64,000 nucleotides of DNA. Source: Lachnoclostridium sp. An76 (GTDB lineage Bacteria; Bacillota; Clostridia; Lachnospirales; Lachnospiraceae). The DNA lies in contig NZ_NFHL01000002.1 in NCBI RefSeq assembly GCF_002161355.1, positions 496,001 through 560,000 of the forward strand, written 5' to 3'. Positions 36,630-46,248 of this stretch are shown here, in pieces (position 1 is the stretch's first letter; every line of letters starts with the position of its first letter). A program made the translations under genes and the position numbers. The notes beneath the pieces were generated by a model that was not told the origin of the DNA, made no database searches, and saw only the letters and a program-made list of their open reading frames with translations.

Positions 36630-37837
36630 GCATAGAGCAGATCCACCATCATCAGACAGTGATACAGCCAGTATGTTCCGCGCCGCTCTTCCTGATATGC
36701 CGGCGTATTGATCGTCTTATATATCTCAGCAGCCTCGCGCGGGACCTCTGCATAATCATCGCTGTAAAGCATCACATAAGTAAGGTCATACAGCTTCTCC
36801 AGATTCTCCATTTCCTTCCGGTCCGGATAATAACCGTTTTCCTTTGTTATCGCCTTTTCAAACTCCCGGATCTCAGCATCACTGAGAAGCAGCATCCGCT
36901 TTGCCATGACCTCCGGTTTCAGTATCTCGTCTCTGATCTTCTCTGCCAGACTGTTCTTATCAAGAGATTTATAACGGGTCAGATGCAGGTCCTCCGCCAT
37001 CTCCCGCAGCGTATCTTTTGTCTCTTCAAGAAGGAATCCTTTGATATCCGGATGCCGGGACTCCTCTTTCTGCACATCGCGCCCGAGGATTTCCTCCATG
37101 ATATCCCGTTTCATCTGCCACGCCGCATCTTCCAGCATGCTCCGCAGAAGATTCAGATCCGCATCGCCTCCTTCCTCTCTGCGCTCTGTCTCTTCCATTA
37201 ATTTCTCTTTCAGCTCATTGGTACAGCGCTGCATAATTATATCTGCAAACGCCTGCATCACCGTTTTGCCGGACGGATTATTTCTATCCGTCTTATCTCT
37301 CGGGCTGCAAGCTCCGGTAAGTCCCCTGTTAGAATGCTCTACATCCTCCCGCAGCTCTTCAAAAGTCCGGTAATCCGGCTCGCCGTACTGGATCGGATAC
37401 CGTTGCTCCAGCTCCCGGTTTACAGTATCAGCATCTCTCCAACCGCATGCCTGCAGGCCTGTTTTTTCCTTAATAATAGCTGGATAGCCGACAGCCTCAG
37501 AAAGACGTTTCTCAATCTCGGCTCTGTACTCGCTTCCATCTCCCGGCCGGAAGGTAAACCATGCCTCCTTGTCCGCCAGGCTGTCGATAAACGTATCGGA
37601 AGCACACTGAAAATCGTAGTAATATGTCGCTGCCTGACGTTCTCCCTCTTTCCATTCCCGCACACGGATCCCCGCCTGGTAAAACTCATACTCATACCCG
37701 TCGCACCTTTCCGATTCTACGATATCTTCCAGGATCAGCGCCAGCTGCGAAAATGTGATCCCCGCCGGAATCAGGCACCGTCTCCATACCGGCGGTTTTG
37801 AGTTTTTCAAAATAATCTTGATCTGATATGCTTTCAT
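36608..37837 (-). CDS. Plasmid pRiA4b ORF-3-like protein
   Basis: 409 residues. The N-terminal about 90 residues have the ORF-3 domain signature ([20 protein letters not shown], then [12 protein letters not shown] and [12 protein letters not shown]). The long C-terminal part is charged and helical with no motif I recognise, though it contains a stretch resembling SAP/Rho-N folds near [16 protein letters not shown]. This family often travels with mobile or defence genes and with SEC-C proteins, as here. GGAGGAGTACAG precedes ATG 37837. Confidence 0.75.
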   Translation of the reverse strand: MKAYQIKIILKNSKPPVWRRCLIPAGITFSQLALILEDIVESERCDGYEYEFYQAGIRVREWKEGERQAATYYYDFQCASDTFIDSLADKEAWFTFRPGDGSEYRAEIEKRLSEAVGYPAIIKEKTGLQACGWRDADTVNRELEQRYPIQYGEPDYRTFEELREDVEHSNRGLTGACSPRDKTDRNNPSGKTVMQAFADIIMQRCTNELKEKLMEETERREEGGDADLNLLRSMLEDAAWQMKRDIMEEILGRDVQKEESRHPDIKGFLLEETKDTLREMAEDLHLTRYKSLDKNSLAEKIRDEILKPEVMAKRMLLLSDAEIREFEKAITKENGYYPDRKEMENLEKLYDLTYVMLYSDDYAEVPREAAEIYKTINTPAYQEERRGTYWLYHCLMMVDLLYACCGATG

Positions 37838-37879
37838 CTGTACTCCTCCGATTATCTCCTAATATAATCTGCTTTCGTC

Positions 37880-38365
37880 TCACATCTCCCGATACACCGT
37901 TTTCCCATTCTTCATCTCCGACCTCATCAGCGACACCTTCCTCACCGTCATCTCCGCCTTGGGCAGACGCACCTGATACGCCTTCTTCGCCGCCGCTTTC
38001 CGGATCAGCGTGATATGCGGAATGAACTTATCATCATCAAAAGGGATGCCCGCCGCCCTCAGCGCATCCCTCAGATCTTTCACATACATCTTCAGCTTCT
38101 GGTTCCCTTTTACTCCCGCCCAGAGGAGATTCCCGAAGTTCCCTTTCTCCGACAGGCTTAGCCGGAACTGCGGTAGCGGCACGTTTTCGATGACCCGCTT
38201 CACCTTCGCCGGATCCTCATATTCCCCGATAAACGCCAGCGTCAGGTGCAGGTTCTGCGCCGGCACATAATTTCCTTCCACACCCTGCTTCTTCAGATCA
38301 TGCATACAGGCGACCAGCGCCTTTTTCATCTCATCCGATAACTGGATAGCAACAAACAGTCTCAT
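37880..38365 (-). CDS. thpR: RNA 2',3'-cyclic phosphodiesterase (2'-5' RNA ligase family)
   Basis: 161 residues from ATG 38365, chosen because GGAAGGG lies 9 bp upstream; two in-frame ATGs further up lack spacing. Both catalytic HxTx motifs of the 2H phosphoesterase family are present: HLTL (in NLHLTLAFIGEY) and HITL (in FIPHITLIRKA). Length matches bacterial ThpR. It opens 2',3'-cyclic phosphate ends of RNA. Stands alone. Confidence 0.9.
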   Translation of the reverse strand: MRLFVAIQLSDEMKKALVACMHDLKKQGVEGNYVPAQNLHLTLAFIGEYEDPAKVKRVIENVPLPQFRLSLSEKGNFGNLLWAGVKGNQKLKMYVKDLRDALRAAGIPFDDDKFIPHITLIRKAAAKKAYQVRLPKAEMTVRKVSLMRSEMKNGKTVYREM

Positions 38366-38468
38366 GGCTTTCATCCCTTCCAAACATCTATGCTTCTATG
38401 TTAGCATGCAGGGCTTCAATCCACAAGCCCGATACCAATCCAGCCCGGTTCCCGTTCAGCCTGATTCC

Positions 38469-38516
38469 TGTTCAGCTCAATCCCTGTTCAGCTCAATCCC
38501 TGTTCAGCTCAATCCC
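38469..38516. repeat. Three 16-bp perfect tandem repeats
   Basis: TGTTCAGCTCAATCCC repeats exactly at 38469-38484, 38485-38500 and 38501-38516, with degenerate flanking copies (CCCGTTCAGCCTGATTCC before, CGTTCAG after). It lies upstream of thpR in non-coding DNA. No function visible; slippage is the likely origin. Confidence 0.9.
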
Positions 38517-38519
38517 CGT

Positions 38520-38650
38520 TCAGTCTGCTGGCTGACCGTTTTGTTTTGCAAGGCTTTTCTTGCACACCTTGCACAGCACGCCCCGTTCTGTCACCAGTAC
38601 AACTTTCCCCTCAGCCTTGTCCCTGTTAATGTAAAATATGTCTTTGCCAT
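38520..38650 (-). pseudogene. Collapsed HIRAN-domain gene remnant
   Basis: From ATG 38650, behind GAAGAGGAAA, the frame reads MAKTYFTLTGT, the usual start of small Clostridial HIRAN proteins. After about 11 codons the similarity jumps into another frame reading DKAEGKVVLVTERGVLC, which resembles the C-terminal end of the same family, and the middle is missing. It therefore looks like a gene that lost its centre by deletion. Based on memory of the family, so tentative. Confidence 0.4.
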
Positions 38651-38720
38651 TTTCCTCTTCTCCTTCCCGGTAATCCCGAATCTTTTTTGTTTCTGCCCTT
38701 ACCTTACCCGCCCAGATGGG

Positions 38721-38757
38721 CAATAAAAATACCACGAAAGCACGTTCGCTCCCGTGG
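38721..38757 (-). terminator. Terminator of the WYL regulator gene
   Basis: On the minus strand CCACGGGAGC pairs with GCTTTCGTGG (38748-38757 with 38732-38741; two G-T pairs), followed by TATTTTTATTG. About 65 bp past the WYL stop. Confidence 0.85.
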
Positions 38758-38822
38758 CATCCCCACATTCCCTATTCTGTTGTATTTTCTGTGCGCGGTC
38801 TCCTGCGCGCAATCCCTGTCTG

Positions 38823-39827
38823 TCATTGCTGCTGCCGCCGCTGATACTGTCTCAACAGCCGTTCTCCTTCTTTCCGCATCTTCTCCGCGACTTCCTCCGG
38901 TCCCAGGATCTTCACCCGCTCTCCCAGCGAGAATACCCATCCGAGGAATACACTGCTCACCATGACAGTCACATTGACTGTGAAATGCTCCTGATCCGCG
39001 GGGATCATCATCACTTCTTTTCCGAACCGGTCGATGATCACCCCTGCCAGACTGTTGTCCACCAGCAGCTTCACTGTCTGCTCCTTTCCGCCGAACATGC
39101 CGAAGCTCTTCTTTGCATAGTCCGCCATATCCAGCTTCCTGAAATACTCTTTTCCCTCCCTCGGCTCATCGCTCATCCGGATATGGAGCATCTTGTCCAC
39201 CCGGTAATGCCGGATCTCCCCGGCGTCGGGATCATATCCTACCAGATAGTAATTCTCATCATCCCAGGACAGTCCCCACGGACTGATATGATACCAGGCG
39301 CCGTCCCGCCGCAGTTCCATTTCTTTCTTTACATTCCACTGGAAATACTGGAAACAGATCTTCCTGTTTTCGGAAATGGCGTTGTGGATCGCATCCACCG
39401 TATAGTAAATGCTCTCGTTCATCGTCTTGATCCGCCCGGAGACAAAGACCTGTCTCTGCAGTTTCATGGCCTCGTACCTGCTGACCTGCTTTTCCAGCTT
39501 CCGGATCAGGGCGTTCGTCTTTTTCTCGGTAATGAATTTCGAAGACTGGATCGCATCCACCAGAAGTTTCAGCTCCGGCAGTTCAAAAGGCCGGCTGACC
39601 ACATGGTAGTGATAGCCCTTTCCATCCTGCTCTCCCTCGACTTCGATCCCCAGCACTTCCAGATCCCTCAGATCCGCGTAAATGCTCTTCCGGTCCGCCG
39701 TGATATCATACCGGGCGAGTTCTTCTTTGATCTCCGGCATGGTAATATAATGTTCATCATCCGTCTGCTCCAGCATGATCTGCGCCAGACGGTACAGCTT
39801 AAATTTCTGATTCGTTCCCTTCGGCAT
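38823..39827 (-). CDS. WYL-domain transcriptional regulator
   Basis: 334 residues from ATG 39827 (GAGGAAAGACTGAC upstream); an earlier ATG has no good site. The N-terminal winged helix-turn-helix (LYRLAQIMLEQTDDEHYITM, then DITADRKSIYADLRDLEVLG) is followed by the WYL domain (about 140-240; YHISPWGLSWDDENYYLVGY with GWY-like residues) and the WCX C-terminal extension. WYL proteins sense nucleic-acid or metabolite ligands and regulate defence or stress genes. Its target is not obvious; the XRE gene 150 bp upstream is on the same strand. Confidence 0.88.
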   Translation of the reverse strand: MPKGTNQKFKLYRLAQIMLEQTDDEHYITMPEIKEELARYDITADRKSIYADLRDLEVLGIEVEGEQDGKGYHYHVVSRPFELPELKLLVDAIQSSKFITEKKTNALIRKLEKQVSRYEAMKLQRQVFVSGRIKTMNESIYYTVDAIHNAISENRKICFQYFQWNVKKEMELRRDGAWYHISPWGLSWDDENYYLVGYDPDAGEIRHYRVDKMLHIRMSDEPREGKEYFRKLDMADYAKKSFGMFGGKEQTVKLLVDNSLAGVIIDRFGKEVMMIPADQEHFTVNVTVMVSSVFLGWVFSLGERVKILGPEEVAEKMRKEGERLLRQYQRRQQQ

Positions 39828-39976
39828 GTCAGTCTTTCCTCTCCTTCCTCTGCCTGACAAACTTCAAATTCATCCGGCTTCATTAATCTGAAGATCATCG
39901 CGTCATTATCCCAGCTTCTCTCTCCGGATCTTCACACCAATCCCCGTCTTCTTCATATTCTTCATCTTCTTCATAT

Positions 39977-40186
39977 TCATGATCTCTCTTCCTCATATTC
40001 AAAGATATCCTCCACCTTCACCTGACAGATCATCGCCAGTTTCAGCGCCAGCGTCACCGACGGCGAGTAATCTCCCCTCTCGATAAGGCTGATCGTCTGC
40101 CTGGACACGCCGGCCAGTTTCCCCAGCTCGGTCTGGTTGATCCCGAGCCTGGCCCGGTATTCTTTCAAACGATTGAGCAATGCCAT
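39977..40186 (-). CDS. XRE-family DNA-binding regulator
   Basis: 69 residues from ATG 40186 behind GAGGAG. Almost the whole protein is a helix-turn-helix of the XRE/Cro type (LGINQTELGKLAGVSRQTIS followed by LIERGDYSPSVTLALKLA), ending with KVEDIFEYEEE. Proteins of this size usually repress their own gene with a short membrane partner, but no partner is seen. Two matching palindromes lie directly upstream (40213-40232 and 40271-40290). Confidence 0.88.
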   Translation of the reverse strand: MALLNRLKEYRARLGINQTELGKLAGVSRQTISLIERGDYSPSVTLALKLAMICQVKVEDIFEYEEERS

Positions 40187-40212
40187 AATGCATCTCCTCA
40201 CCCTCTTCATTT

Positions 40213-40232
40213 TTGACAAATATAATTGTCAA
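40213..40232. promoter_or_regulatory. Palindrome upstream of the XRE gene, likely operator 1
   Basis: TTGACAA (40213-40219) and TTGTCAA (40226-40232) form an inverted repeat with a 6-bp centre, 27 bp before the XRE start. A second copy of the same arm pattern is at 40271-40290. Confidence 0.55.
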
Positions 40233-40270
40233 ACTTATTGTAATATTTACAACTATATCCGTCAACAAAA

Positions 40271-40290
40271 ATGACAATTTTATTTGTCAT
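40271..40290. promoter_or_regulatory. Palindrome in the XRE-cyuA divergent region, likely operator 2
   Basis: ATGACAA (40271-40277) and TTGTCAT (40284-40290) repeat the TGACAA...TTGTCA arms of the first palindrome. The pair lies between two divergent genes, so the XRE protein may regulate both. Confidence 0.5.
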
Positions 40291-40409
40291 TTTATCTGTC
40301 ATCCAGCAGCAGTCCAGCCGCAAGAATCCGGTTGCACTTCTCCCCCTGATACTATATGCTATTTAAGCAGCCTCTTCTGGCAGAAAAGTTTAGAAGGAGT
40401 ACTAATGAC

Positions 40410-41711
40410 ATGGATAAAAATGACATCCGCTACCAGACTTACGTAAATATCCTGAAAGAAGAACTGGTCCCCGCTTTCGGCTGTACCGAGCCCATCGCCC
40501 TTGCGTACGCCGCGGCCAAAGCCCGCCAGACGCTCGGCGCACTTCCGAACCGGGTTCTCCTGCAGGTGAGCGGCAGCATTATCAAAAATGTAAAGAGCGT
40601 GATCGTCCCCAACACCGGCCATCTCAAGGGTATGCCGGCCGCCGCGGCCGCAGGCATCATCGCCGGGGATCCGGACAGGGAACTGGAAGTGATCTCCCAG
40701 GTTCCCGAAGAGAAGATAAAAGAGATCCGGGAATTTCTGGGAAATGTCCGGATCGATGTGGAACACATTGACAACGGCCATGTATTTGACATCATTGTCA
40801 CAGAATATAAAGGAGACAGCAGCGCCCGGGTGCGGATCCTGGATACACACACTAACATCGTATGGATTGAGAAAGACAACAAAGTCCTGTACGAAAAGTC
40901 CGCCGGTCATACGCCGGAAGCCAAAGCTGAAACCACCAGCAGCTCGGACCGCAGTCTCCTCAATATGGAAGGCATCTGGGATTTTATCACCACGGTCGAT
41001 GTCGCTGACATTTCCGACATCCTGGACCGGCAGATCCGATATAATTCCGCCATCGCAGAGGAAGGACTCCGAGGCGATTACGGCGCCAACATCGGCACAG
41101 TTCTCCTGCGCTCCTCCGGCAATGACATTGCCACCCGCGCAAAAGCCTGGGCAGCGGCAGGCTCCGACGCCCGTATGAACGGCTGCGAGCTCCCGGTCAT
41201 CATCAATTCCGGCAGCGGCAACCAGGGGATCACCTGTTCCGTACCGCTGATCGAATATGCCCGGGAGCTGAACTCCGATCACGAAACTCTCTGCCGCGCC
41301 CTTGCCCTCTCCAATCTGGTGGCCATCCACGAGAAGACCGGCATCGGCACCCTCTCCGCCTACTGCGGAGCTGTCAGCGCCGGAGCAGGCGCAGGCGCGG
41401 GTATCGCTTACCTCTGCGGCGGGGATTACCAGGCGGTCATCCACACTGTGGTCAATGCGCTTGCCATCACTTCCGGCATTGTCTGCGACGGCGCCAAGGC
41501 ATCCTGCGCAGCTAAGATCGCATTCTCCGTAGACGCCGGCATCCTGGGATTCCACATGTACCAGAACGGCCAGGAGTTCAAGAGCGGAGACGGGATCGTC
41601 ATGAAAGACATCGAGAGCACTATCCGCGGCATCGGCCTGCTCGGGAAGGACGGCATGCGGGAGACGAACAACGAGATCATCCGCCTCATGGTCGGAGAAG
41701 AGAAATGCTGA
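40410..41711 (+). CDS. cyuA: L-cysteine desulfidase / serine dehydratase-like protein (UPF0597)
   Basis: 433 residues from ATG 40410 (AAGGAG at 40394-40399); the upstream 18 codons are unlikely. The family signature ELVPAFGCTEPIALAYAAA opens the protein. The C-terminal half holds Cys-rich segments of the iron-sulfur site (LSAYCGAVSAGAGAGAG; IVCDGAKASCAAK). These enzymes degrade cysteine to pyruvate, ammonia and sulfide with a [4Fe-4S] cluster. Monocistronic with a strong terminator downstream; divergent from the XRE gene. Full length. Confidence 0.9.
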   Translation: MDKNDIRYQTYVNILKEELVPAFGCTEPIALAYAAAKARQTLGALPNRVLLQVSGSIIKNVKSVIVPNTGHLKGMPAAAAAGIIAGDPDRELEVISQVPEEKIKEIREFLGNVRIDVEHIDNGHVFDIIVTEYKGDSSARVRILDTHTNIVWIEKDNKVLYEKSAGHTPEAKAETTSSSDRSLLNMEGIWDFITTVDVADISDILDRQIRYNSAIAEEGLRGDYGANIGTVLLRSSGNDIATRAKAWAAAGSDARMNGCELPVIINSGSGNQGITCSVPLIEYARELNSDHETLCRALALSNLVAIHEKTGIGTLSAYCGAVSAGAGAGAGIAYLCGGDYQAVIHTVVNALAITSGIVCDGAKASCAAKIAFSVDAGILGFHMYQNGQEFKSGDGIVMKDIESTIRGIGLLGKDGMRETNNEIIRLMVGEEKC

Positions 41712-41754
41712 CACCGAACATCACGCATCATACATCAGATACACGTACACAGAA

Positions 41755-41808
41755 AAGCCCTGCGGCTCATATGGACAGTCCCATATCGCCGCAGGGCTTC
41801 TTTTTTTA
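41755..41808. terminator. Bidirectional terminator between cyuA and hppA
   Basis: AAGCCCTGCGGC (41755-41766) pairs with GCCGCAGGGCTT (41788-41799), followed by CTTTTTTT on the plus strand and by TTTTCTG on the minus strand. It ends cyuA and the convergent hppA. Confidence 0.92.
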
Positions 41809-41842
41809 CTGATATTTATCCGATGATCTCTATTTATCCGTT

Positions 41843-43942
41843 TTAGAAAATATGGTAATTCACGACCAGTGCCGCGAACACGATGGAAACCATGGACAGC
41901 AGCTTGATCAGGATGTTGATGGACGGTCCTGATGTATCCTTGAACGGATCTCCGACCGTATCGCCCACGACAGCCGCCTTATGGCAGTCACTGCCCTTTC
42001 CTCCGTGGGCGCCGCCCTCGATATACTTCTTCGCGTTATCCCACGCACCGCCTGCATTCGCCATGAAGATCGCCATCAGGAATCCTGTTGCAGTAGAGCC
42101 CGTGAGAAGTCCGATCACACCATTGTACCCGAGGATCAGGCCTGTCACGACTGGAGTAATGATCGCGAGCAGTGTCGGCAGGATCATTTCATGCAGGGAT
42201 GCCTTCGTACAGATATCCACACAGGTCTCATAATCCGCCTCAGCTTTCCCTTCCATCAGGCCTCTGATCTCCCTGAACTGCCGGCGCACTTCTACAACAA
42301 TACTCTGCGCGGCGCGTCCGACAGAATCCATTGTCAGGGCAGCGAACACGAACGGCAGACATGCTCCGATAAAGATACCAACCAGTACTGTCGGGTTCAT
42401 AACACTCATATCAAGAACAATATCCGGTCCTCCGACTTCCTGGACTTTCTCAACATAAGAAGCGATCAGTGCAAGAGCTGTCAGCGCGGCTGAACCGATG
42501 GCAAATCCCTTTCCTGTAGCTGCCGTTGTATTTCCAAGAGAATCCAGGGCATCCGTACGCTTCCTCACCTCTGCGTCCAGACCGGCCATCTCCGCGATAC
42601 CGCCCGCATTATCCGCGATCGGTCCGTACGCGTCTGTCGCCAGTGTGATACCGAGAGTAGACAGCATGCCGACTGCCGCCAGGGCAATCCCGTAGAGTCC
42701 TCTTGTTGACTCGATGAACCCGCCGGACAGGGCGTATGCCGCCATAACACAGATCGCGATGATAATGATCGGCACTGCCGTAGAGAGCATGCCAAGGCTC
42801 AGTCCGCCGATGATGATCGTCGCTGATCCCGTCTCGGATTTATTCGCAAGCTTCTGCGTCGGCTTGTACGTATCTGACGTAAAATATTCCGTAAAGAATC
42901 CGATCAGCACACCTGCCAGCAGACCGCCCAGGATCGCAAAATAAAATCCGATGAAATCTTTGCCCAGGATAAACCATACGAGCGGGAACGCGACCACTGC
43001 GATAATGATCGCACTTGTGTTTGTTCCCCTTCTCAGTGCTTTCAGCAGTGTACTCTGATCCGTGCTCTCGCCCGTCTTAACGAGCAGTGATCCGATAATG
43101 GATGCCAGCACTCCTACTGCCGCCAGGACCATGGGGATCACAACCGCATTCACACGGTCAACTGCCTCTATCTTATTAAAAGCAATGACGCCGAGTGCGC
43201 ACGCAGACAGGATCGATCCAACATAAGATTCGTACAGATCCGCTCCCATTCCTGCCACATCTCCTACATTATCGCCCACATTATCCGCGATAACGGCAGG
43301 ATTCCTCGGGTCATCTTCCGGAATGCCAGCTTCAACCTTTCCTACCAGGTCAGCTCCAACATCCGCTGCTTTCGTATAAATACCGCCTCCCACACGGGCG
43401 AACAGCGCCATGGAAGACGCGCCCATTCCGAAAGTCAGCATCGTGCTCGTGATATCCTCGATCGGAAGCTTAAATACAAGCCTTAAAAGCAGGTACCAGA
43501 TCGAGATATCCAGAAGCCCCAGGCCTACCACGGTAAATCCCATGACAGAGCCTGCGGAAAACGCCACATTCAGGCCCTTGTTCAGACTTTTCTGACATGC
43601 AGCCGCAGTCCTCGCATTTGCCCTTGTAGCGATCTGCATCCCCACAAATCCCGACAGGCCTGAAAAAAATCCGCCCGTCACAAAGGCAAATGGGACGAAC
43701 CAGGTAAGAAGGTCCAGAGCCGCCATCACAAACAGGATTACAAACATCACGGCAAAAAAGCCGATCAGGATCTTATACTGACGGCGCAGGTACGCCATCG
43801 CCCCCTTGTGGATGGATCCGGAAATCTTCTTCATGGTCTCGTTCCCCTCCGGGAAACGGAGTACCTTCTGCGCCCTGCTTGCCACAAACAAAAGCGCAAT
43901 GATGGAGCCAAATAGTGTCAGTAGTGCCAATTGATTGTCCAT
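41843..43942 (-). CDS. hppA: Membrane-bound pyrophosphatase, K+-dependent type
   Basis: 699 residues from ATG 43942 (GGAGGAG nine bases upstream). About sixteen membrane helices. The PPi-binding loop [13 protein letters not shown] and the metal-binding [13 protein letters not shown] are intact, as are the C-terminal [11 protein letters not shown] and [14 protein letters not shown]. The segment NTTAATGKG has Ala where K+-independent enzymes have Lys, so it should need K+. It hydrolyses pyrophosphate and pumps H+ or Na+ out of the cell; the ion cannot be settled by eye. Monocistronic. Confidence 0.95.
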   Translation of the reverse strand: MDNQLALLTLFGSIIALLFVASRAQKVLRFPEGNETMKKISGSIHKGAMAYLRRQYKILIGFFAVMFVILFVMAALDLLTWFVPFAFVTGGFFSGLSGFVGMQIATRANARTAAACQKSLNKGLNVAFSAGSVMGFTVVGLGLLDISIWYLLLRLVFKLPIEDITSTMLTFGMGASSMALFARVGGGIYTKAADVGADLVGKVEAGIPEDDPRNPAVIADNVGDNVGDVAGMGADLYESYVGSILSACALGVIAFNKIEAVDRVNAVVIPMVLAAVGVLASIIGSLLVKTGESTDQSTLLKALRRGTNTSAIIIAVVAFPLVWFILGKDFIGFYFAILGGLLAGVLIGFFTEYFTSDTYKPTQKLANKSETGSATIIIGGLSLGMLSTAVPIIIIAICVMAAYALSGGFIESTRGLYGIALAAVGMLSTLGITLATDAYGPIADNAGGIAEMAGLDAEVRKRTDALDSLGNTTAATGKGFAIGSAALTALALIASYVEKVQEVGGPDIVLDMSVMNPTVLVGIFIGACLPFVFAALTMDSVGRAAQSIVVEVRRQFREIRGLMEGKAEADYETCVDICTKASLHEMILPTLLAIITPVVTGLILGYNGVIGLLTGSTATGFLMAIFMANAGGAWDNAKKYIEGGAHGGKGSDCHKAAVVGDTVGDPFKDTSGPSINILIKLLSMVSIVFAALVVNYHIF

Positions 43943-44082
43943 TCCAATCACTCCTCCATTCCTTTTGGACTAAAAATATAAAATTTATCAGTACGGGGTT
44001 TATTATATCATTAATATGTATATTTTCATATAATTTTCCGATTATATTTTTGAAATTTGTGATATTTTTATACAGCTTACCC

Positions 44083-44122
44083 AAAAGGGGTCAGACCCCT
44101 TTTAAAAGGAGCCTGACCCCTT
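44083..44122. terminator. Nested GGGGTCAGACCCC hairpin between hppA and glgB
   Basis: A perfect 10-bp palindromic stem at 44083-44103 (AAAAGGGGTC / GACCCCTTTT, one-base loop) is followed by a near-copy, AAGGAGCCTGACCCCTT, up to 44122. It lies about 28 bp past the glgB stop and can end glgB on the minus strand. The same word is a common small repeat in many bacteria. Confidence 0.7.
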
Positions 44123-44149
44123 GTACAAATTAATTTGCACTTTTTACGG

Positions 44150-46075
44150 TCAACACTCAAACACCGCGACCCCATAAGCCGGAAGCGGATATGCAAACGA
44201 ATACTTCTGTCCGTCGCACTCCTGTTTTACAGGTTTGTAGATCAGCGGCCTCTCCTCGCCTTTCCCGCCATATTTCTTGTCGTCACTGTTGAGGATCAGT
44301 TTCAGCTGTTTTCTCCTCGGCACGCCTACCCGGTAATCCGGGCGCTCCATCGGAGTGAAGTTGCACACAAAGAGCAGGTTCTTCTTCCCGTCTTTGGAAT
44401 GTCTCATAAAGCTGTAAATGCTGCGGAAGCAGTCATCCGCATTGATCCACTGGAATCCCGACGGATCTGAATCCATCTCGTACATTGCCTTATTCTTTTT
44501 ATAGAGATGGAGCAGGTCTCTGTACCAGTTCTGGATCGCCTGATGCTCCGGCTCTGCCAGCAGGAACCAGTCGAGCTCTCTCTCCTCGCTCCACTCTCTG
44601 AGCTGCGCGAATTCCTGCCCCATAAAGAGCAGTTTCTTGCCGGGGTGTCCTGTCATAAAAGCATATCCAACCTTCAGGTTCGCATATTTGTCAAATCCCA
44701 GTCCCGGCATTTTATTGAGCATGGAGCACTTCAGATGCACCACTTCGTCATGGGACAATACAAGGATATAGTTCTCGCTGTACGCATACGACATGGCAAA
44801 TGTCATCATATTGTGGGCGTTCTTCCTGAAATACGGATCCAGCTTCATGTACTCTGTGAAGTCATGCATCCAGCCCATATTCCATTTCAGGCTGAATCCG
44901 AGCCCGCCGTCCTCCGGCGCCCCGGTCACCTTCGGCCATGCCGTAGACTCTTCCGCGATCATGACAGCGCCCTTATTCCTTCCCAGGACGACAGAATTCA
45001 GATGCTTAAAAAACTCGATCGCCTCGAGATTTTCATTGCCGCCGTACTTATTTGCGACCCACTGCCCATCCTGCTTTCCGTAGTCCAGATAGAGCATTGA
45101 TGCCACCGCATCCACCCGGAGCCCGTCCACGTGGAAATGCTCGATCCAGAACAGAGCATTGGCTATGAGGAAATTCTTCACCTCAGCCTTACCATAGTCA
45201 AAGATCTTTGTCCCCCAGTCCGGATGTTCGCCCTTCCGCGGGTCAGCATACTCAAATGTAGGCGTACCGTCGAAATCCGCCAGGCCGTGCGCGTCTCTCG
45301 GGAAATGCGCCGGTACCCAGTCAAGGATCACCCCGATATTATTCCGATGCAGATAATTGATCATATAAGCAAAATCTTCCGGCGTGCCGTACCTGGAAGT
45401 CGGCGCATAATAGCCGGTCACCTGGTATCCCCAGGAACCGTCAAACGGATACTCAGCCATCCCCATCAGCTCCACATGAGTATACCCCATATCTTTCACA
45501 TACTTTGTGATAGCTTCCGCGAATTCCCTGTACGTGTAGAATCCTTCATCTTCTCTTCCCGGATGGCGCATCCATGATCCCATATGGACCTCATAGATGG
45601 ACATCGGATTTACTTTATGGTCCCATGTCTCACGCGCCTTCATCCACGCATCATCCGTCCATTTCAGATGAGAGATATCTGTCACTCTCGATGCCGTTCC
45701 CGGTCTCAGCTCTGCATAGTTCGCAAACGGATCCGCCTTAAAGATCCTCTTCCCCTGCTCTGTCTCAATGCAGAACTTATAGAGATCCCCCTCTTTTACT
45801 CCCGGGACAAAGAGAGTGTAAATCCCCAGAGGCTCCTGCCTCTCCATGTAATCCGCCTCAAAGTCCCAGTCATTGAAATCACCGATCACTGCGACCCGGC
45901 GCGCATGGGGCGCCCAAACTGCAAAATAGACCCCTTCTTTCCCTTTGCAAGTCACTTTATGTGCACCCATTTTCTGATAGATCTCATAGTGATTTCCCTG
46001 ACCGAAAAGATACTGGTCAAGTTCACCGATCTCATAAGGCTGTAATTTTTTCTTTGTGCTTTTTCCCTTTTTCAT
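44150..46075 (-). CDS. glgB: 1,4-alpha-glucan branching enzyme
   Basis: 641 residues from ATG 46075 (GAGGTGG upstream). A basic start leads to a CBM48 domain (about 30-120; AVWAPHARRVAVIGDFNDWD). Then comes the GH13 barrel with VDGLRVDAVASML (nucleophile Asp), MIAEESTAWP (acid Glu) and VLSHDEVVH (third Asp), and the C-terminal all-beta domain. It makes alpha-1,6 branches in glycogen. No other glg gene is in the window, so it is a stand-alone copy. Confidence 0.96.
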   Translation of the reverse strand: MKKGKSTKKKLQPYEIGELDQYLFGQGNHYEIYQKMGAHKVTCKGKEGVYFAVWAPHARRVAVIGDFNDWDFEADYMERQEPLGIYTLFVPGVKEGDLYKFCIETEQGKRIFKADPFANYAELRPGTASRVTDISHLKWTDDAWMKARETWDHKVNPMSIYEVHMGSWMRHPGREDEGFYTYREFAEAITKYVKDMGYTHVELMGMAEYPFDGSWGYQVTGYYAPTSRYGTPEDFAYMINYLHRNNIGVILDWVPAHFPRDAHGLADFDGTPTFEYADPRKGEHPDWGTKIFDYGKAEVKNFLIANALFWIEHFHVDGLRVDAVASMLYLDYGKQDGQWVANKYGGNENLEAIEFFKHLNSVVLGRNKGAVMIAEESTAWPKVTGAPEDGGLGFSLKWNMGWMHDFTEYMKLDPYFRKNAHNMMTFAMSYAYSENYILVLSHDEVVHLKCSMLNKMPGLGFDKYANLKVGYAFMTGHPGKKLLFMGQEFAQLREWSEERELDWFLLAEPEHQAIQNWYRDLLHLYKKNKAMYEMDSDPSGFQWINADDCFRSIYSFMRHSKDGKKNLLFVCNFTPMERPDYRVGVPRRKQLKLILNSDDKKYGGKGEERPLIYKPVKQECDGQKYSFAYPLPAYGVAVFEC

Positions 46076-46170
46076 GAAAGCCACCTCACCGCTCGATTTT
46101 TGTCTATCCATATTATACTTTATCACTACAAAAAAAGAAAGAGAAAAGCTTCTCATTAGCAAAAATAGAC

Positions 46171-46232
46171 AAAAAAGATAGACAGCATTTCGTCAGAATG
46201 TCTTACATCTTTTCTGACAAAACACTGTCTTT
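46171..46232 (-). terminator. Terminator of the acidic TPR/ATPase gene
   Basis: On the minus strand AGACAG...TTTTGTCAGAA pairs with TTCTGACGAAA...CTGTCT (about 46211-46231 with 46179-46200), followed by ATCTTTTTTGTC. It lies just past the stop at 46249 and before glgB. Confidence 0.85.
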
Positions 46233-46248
46233 CTCTTTAGGTCCAAGA

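Noticed and set aside
40359..41714. A 451-codon open frame on the minus strand covering cyuA
   Set aside because: It mirrors the cyuA gene almost exactly, has no recognisable domain, and is a by-product of the codon bias on the plus strand.
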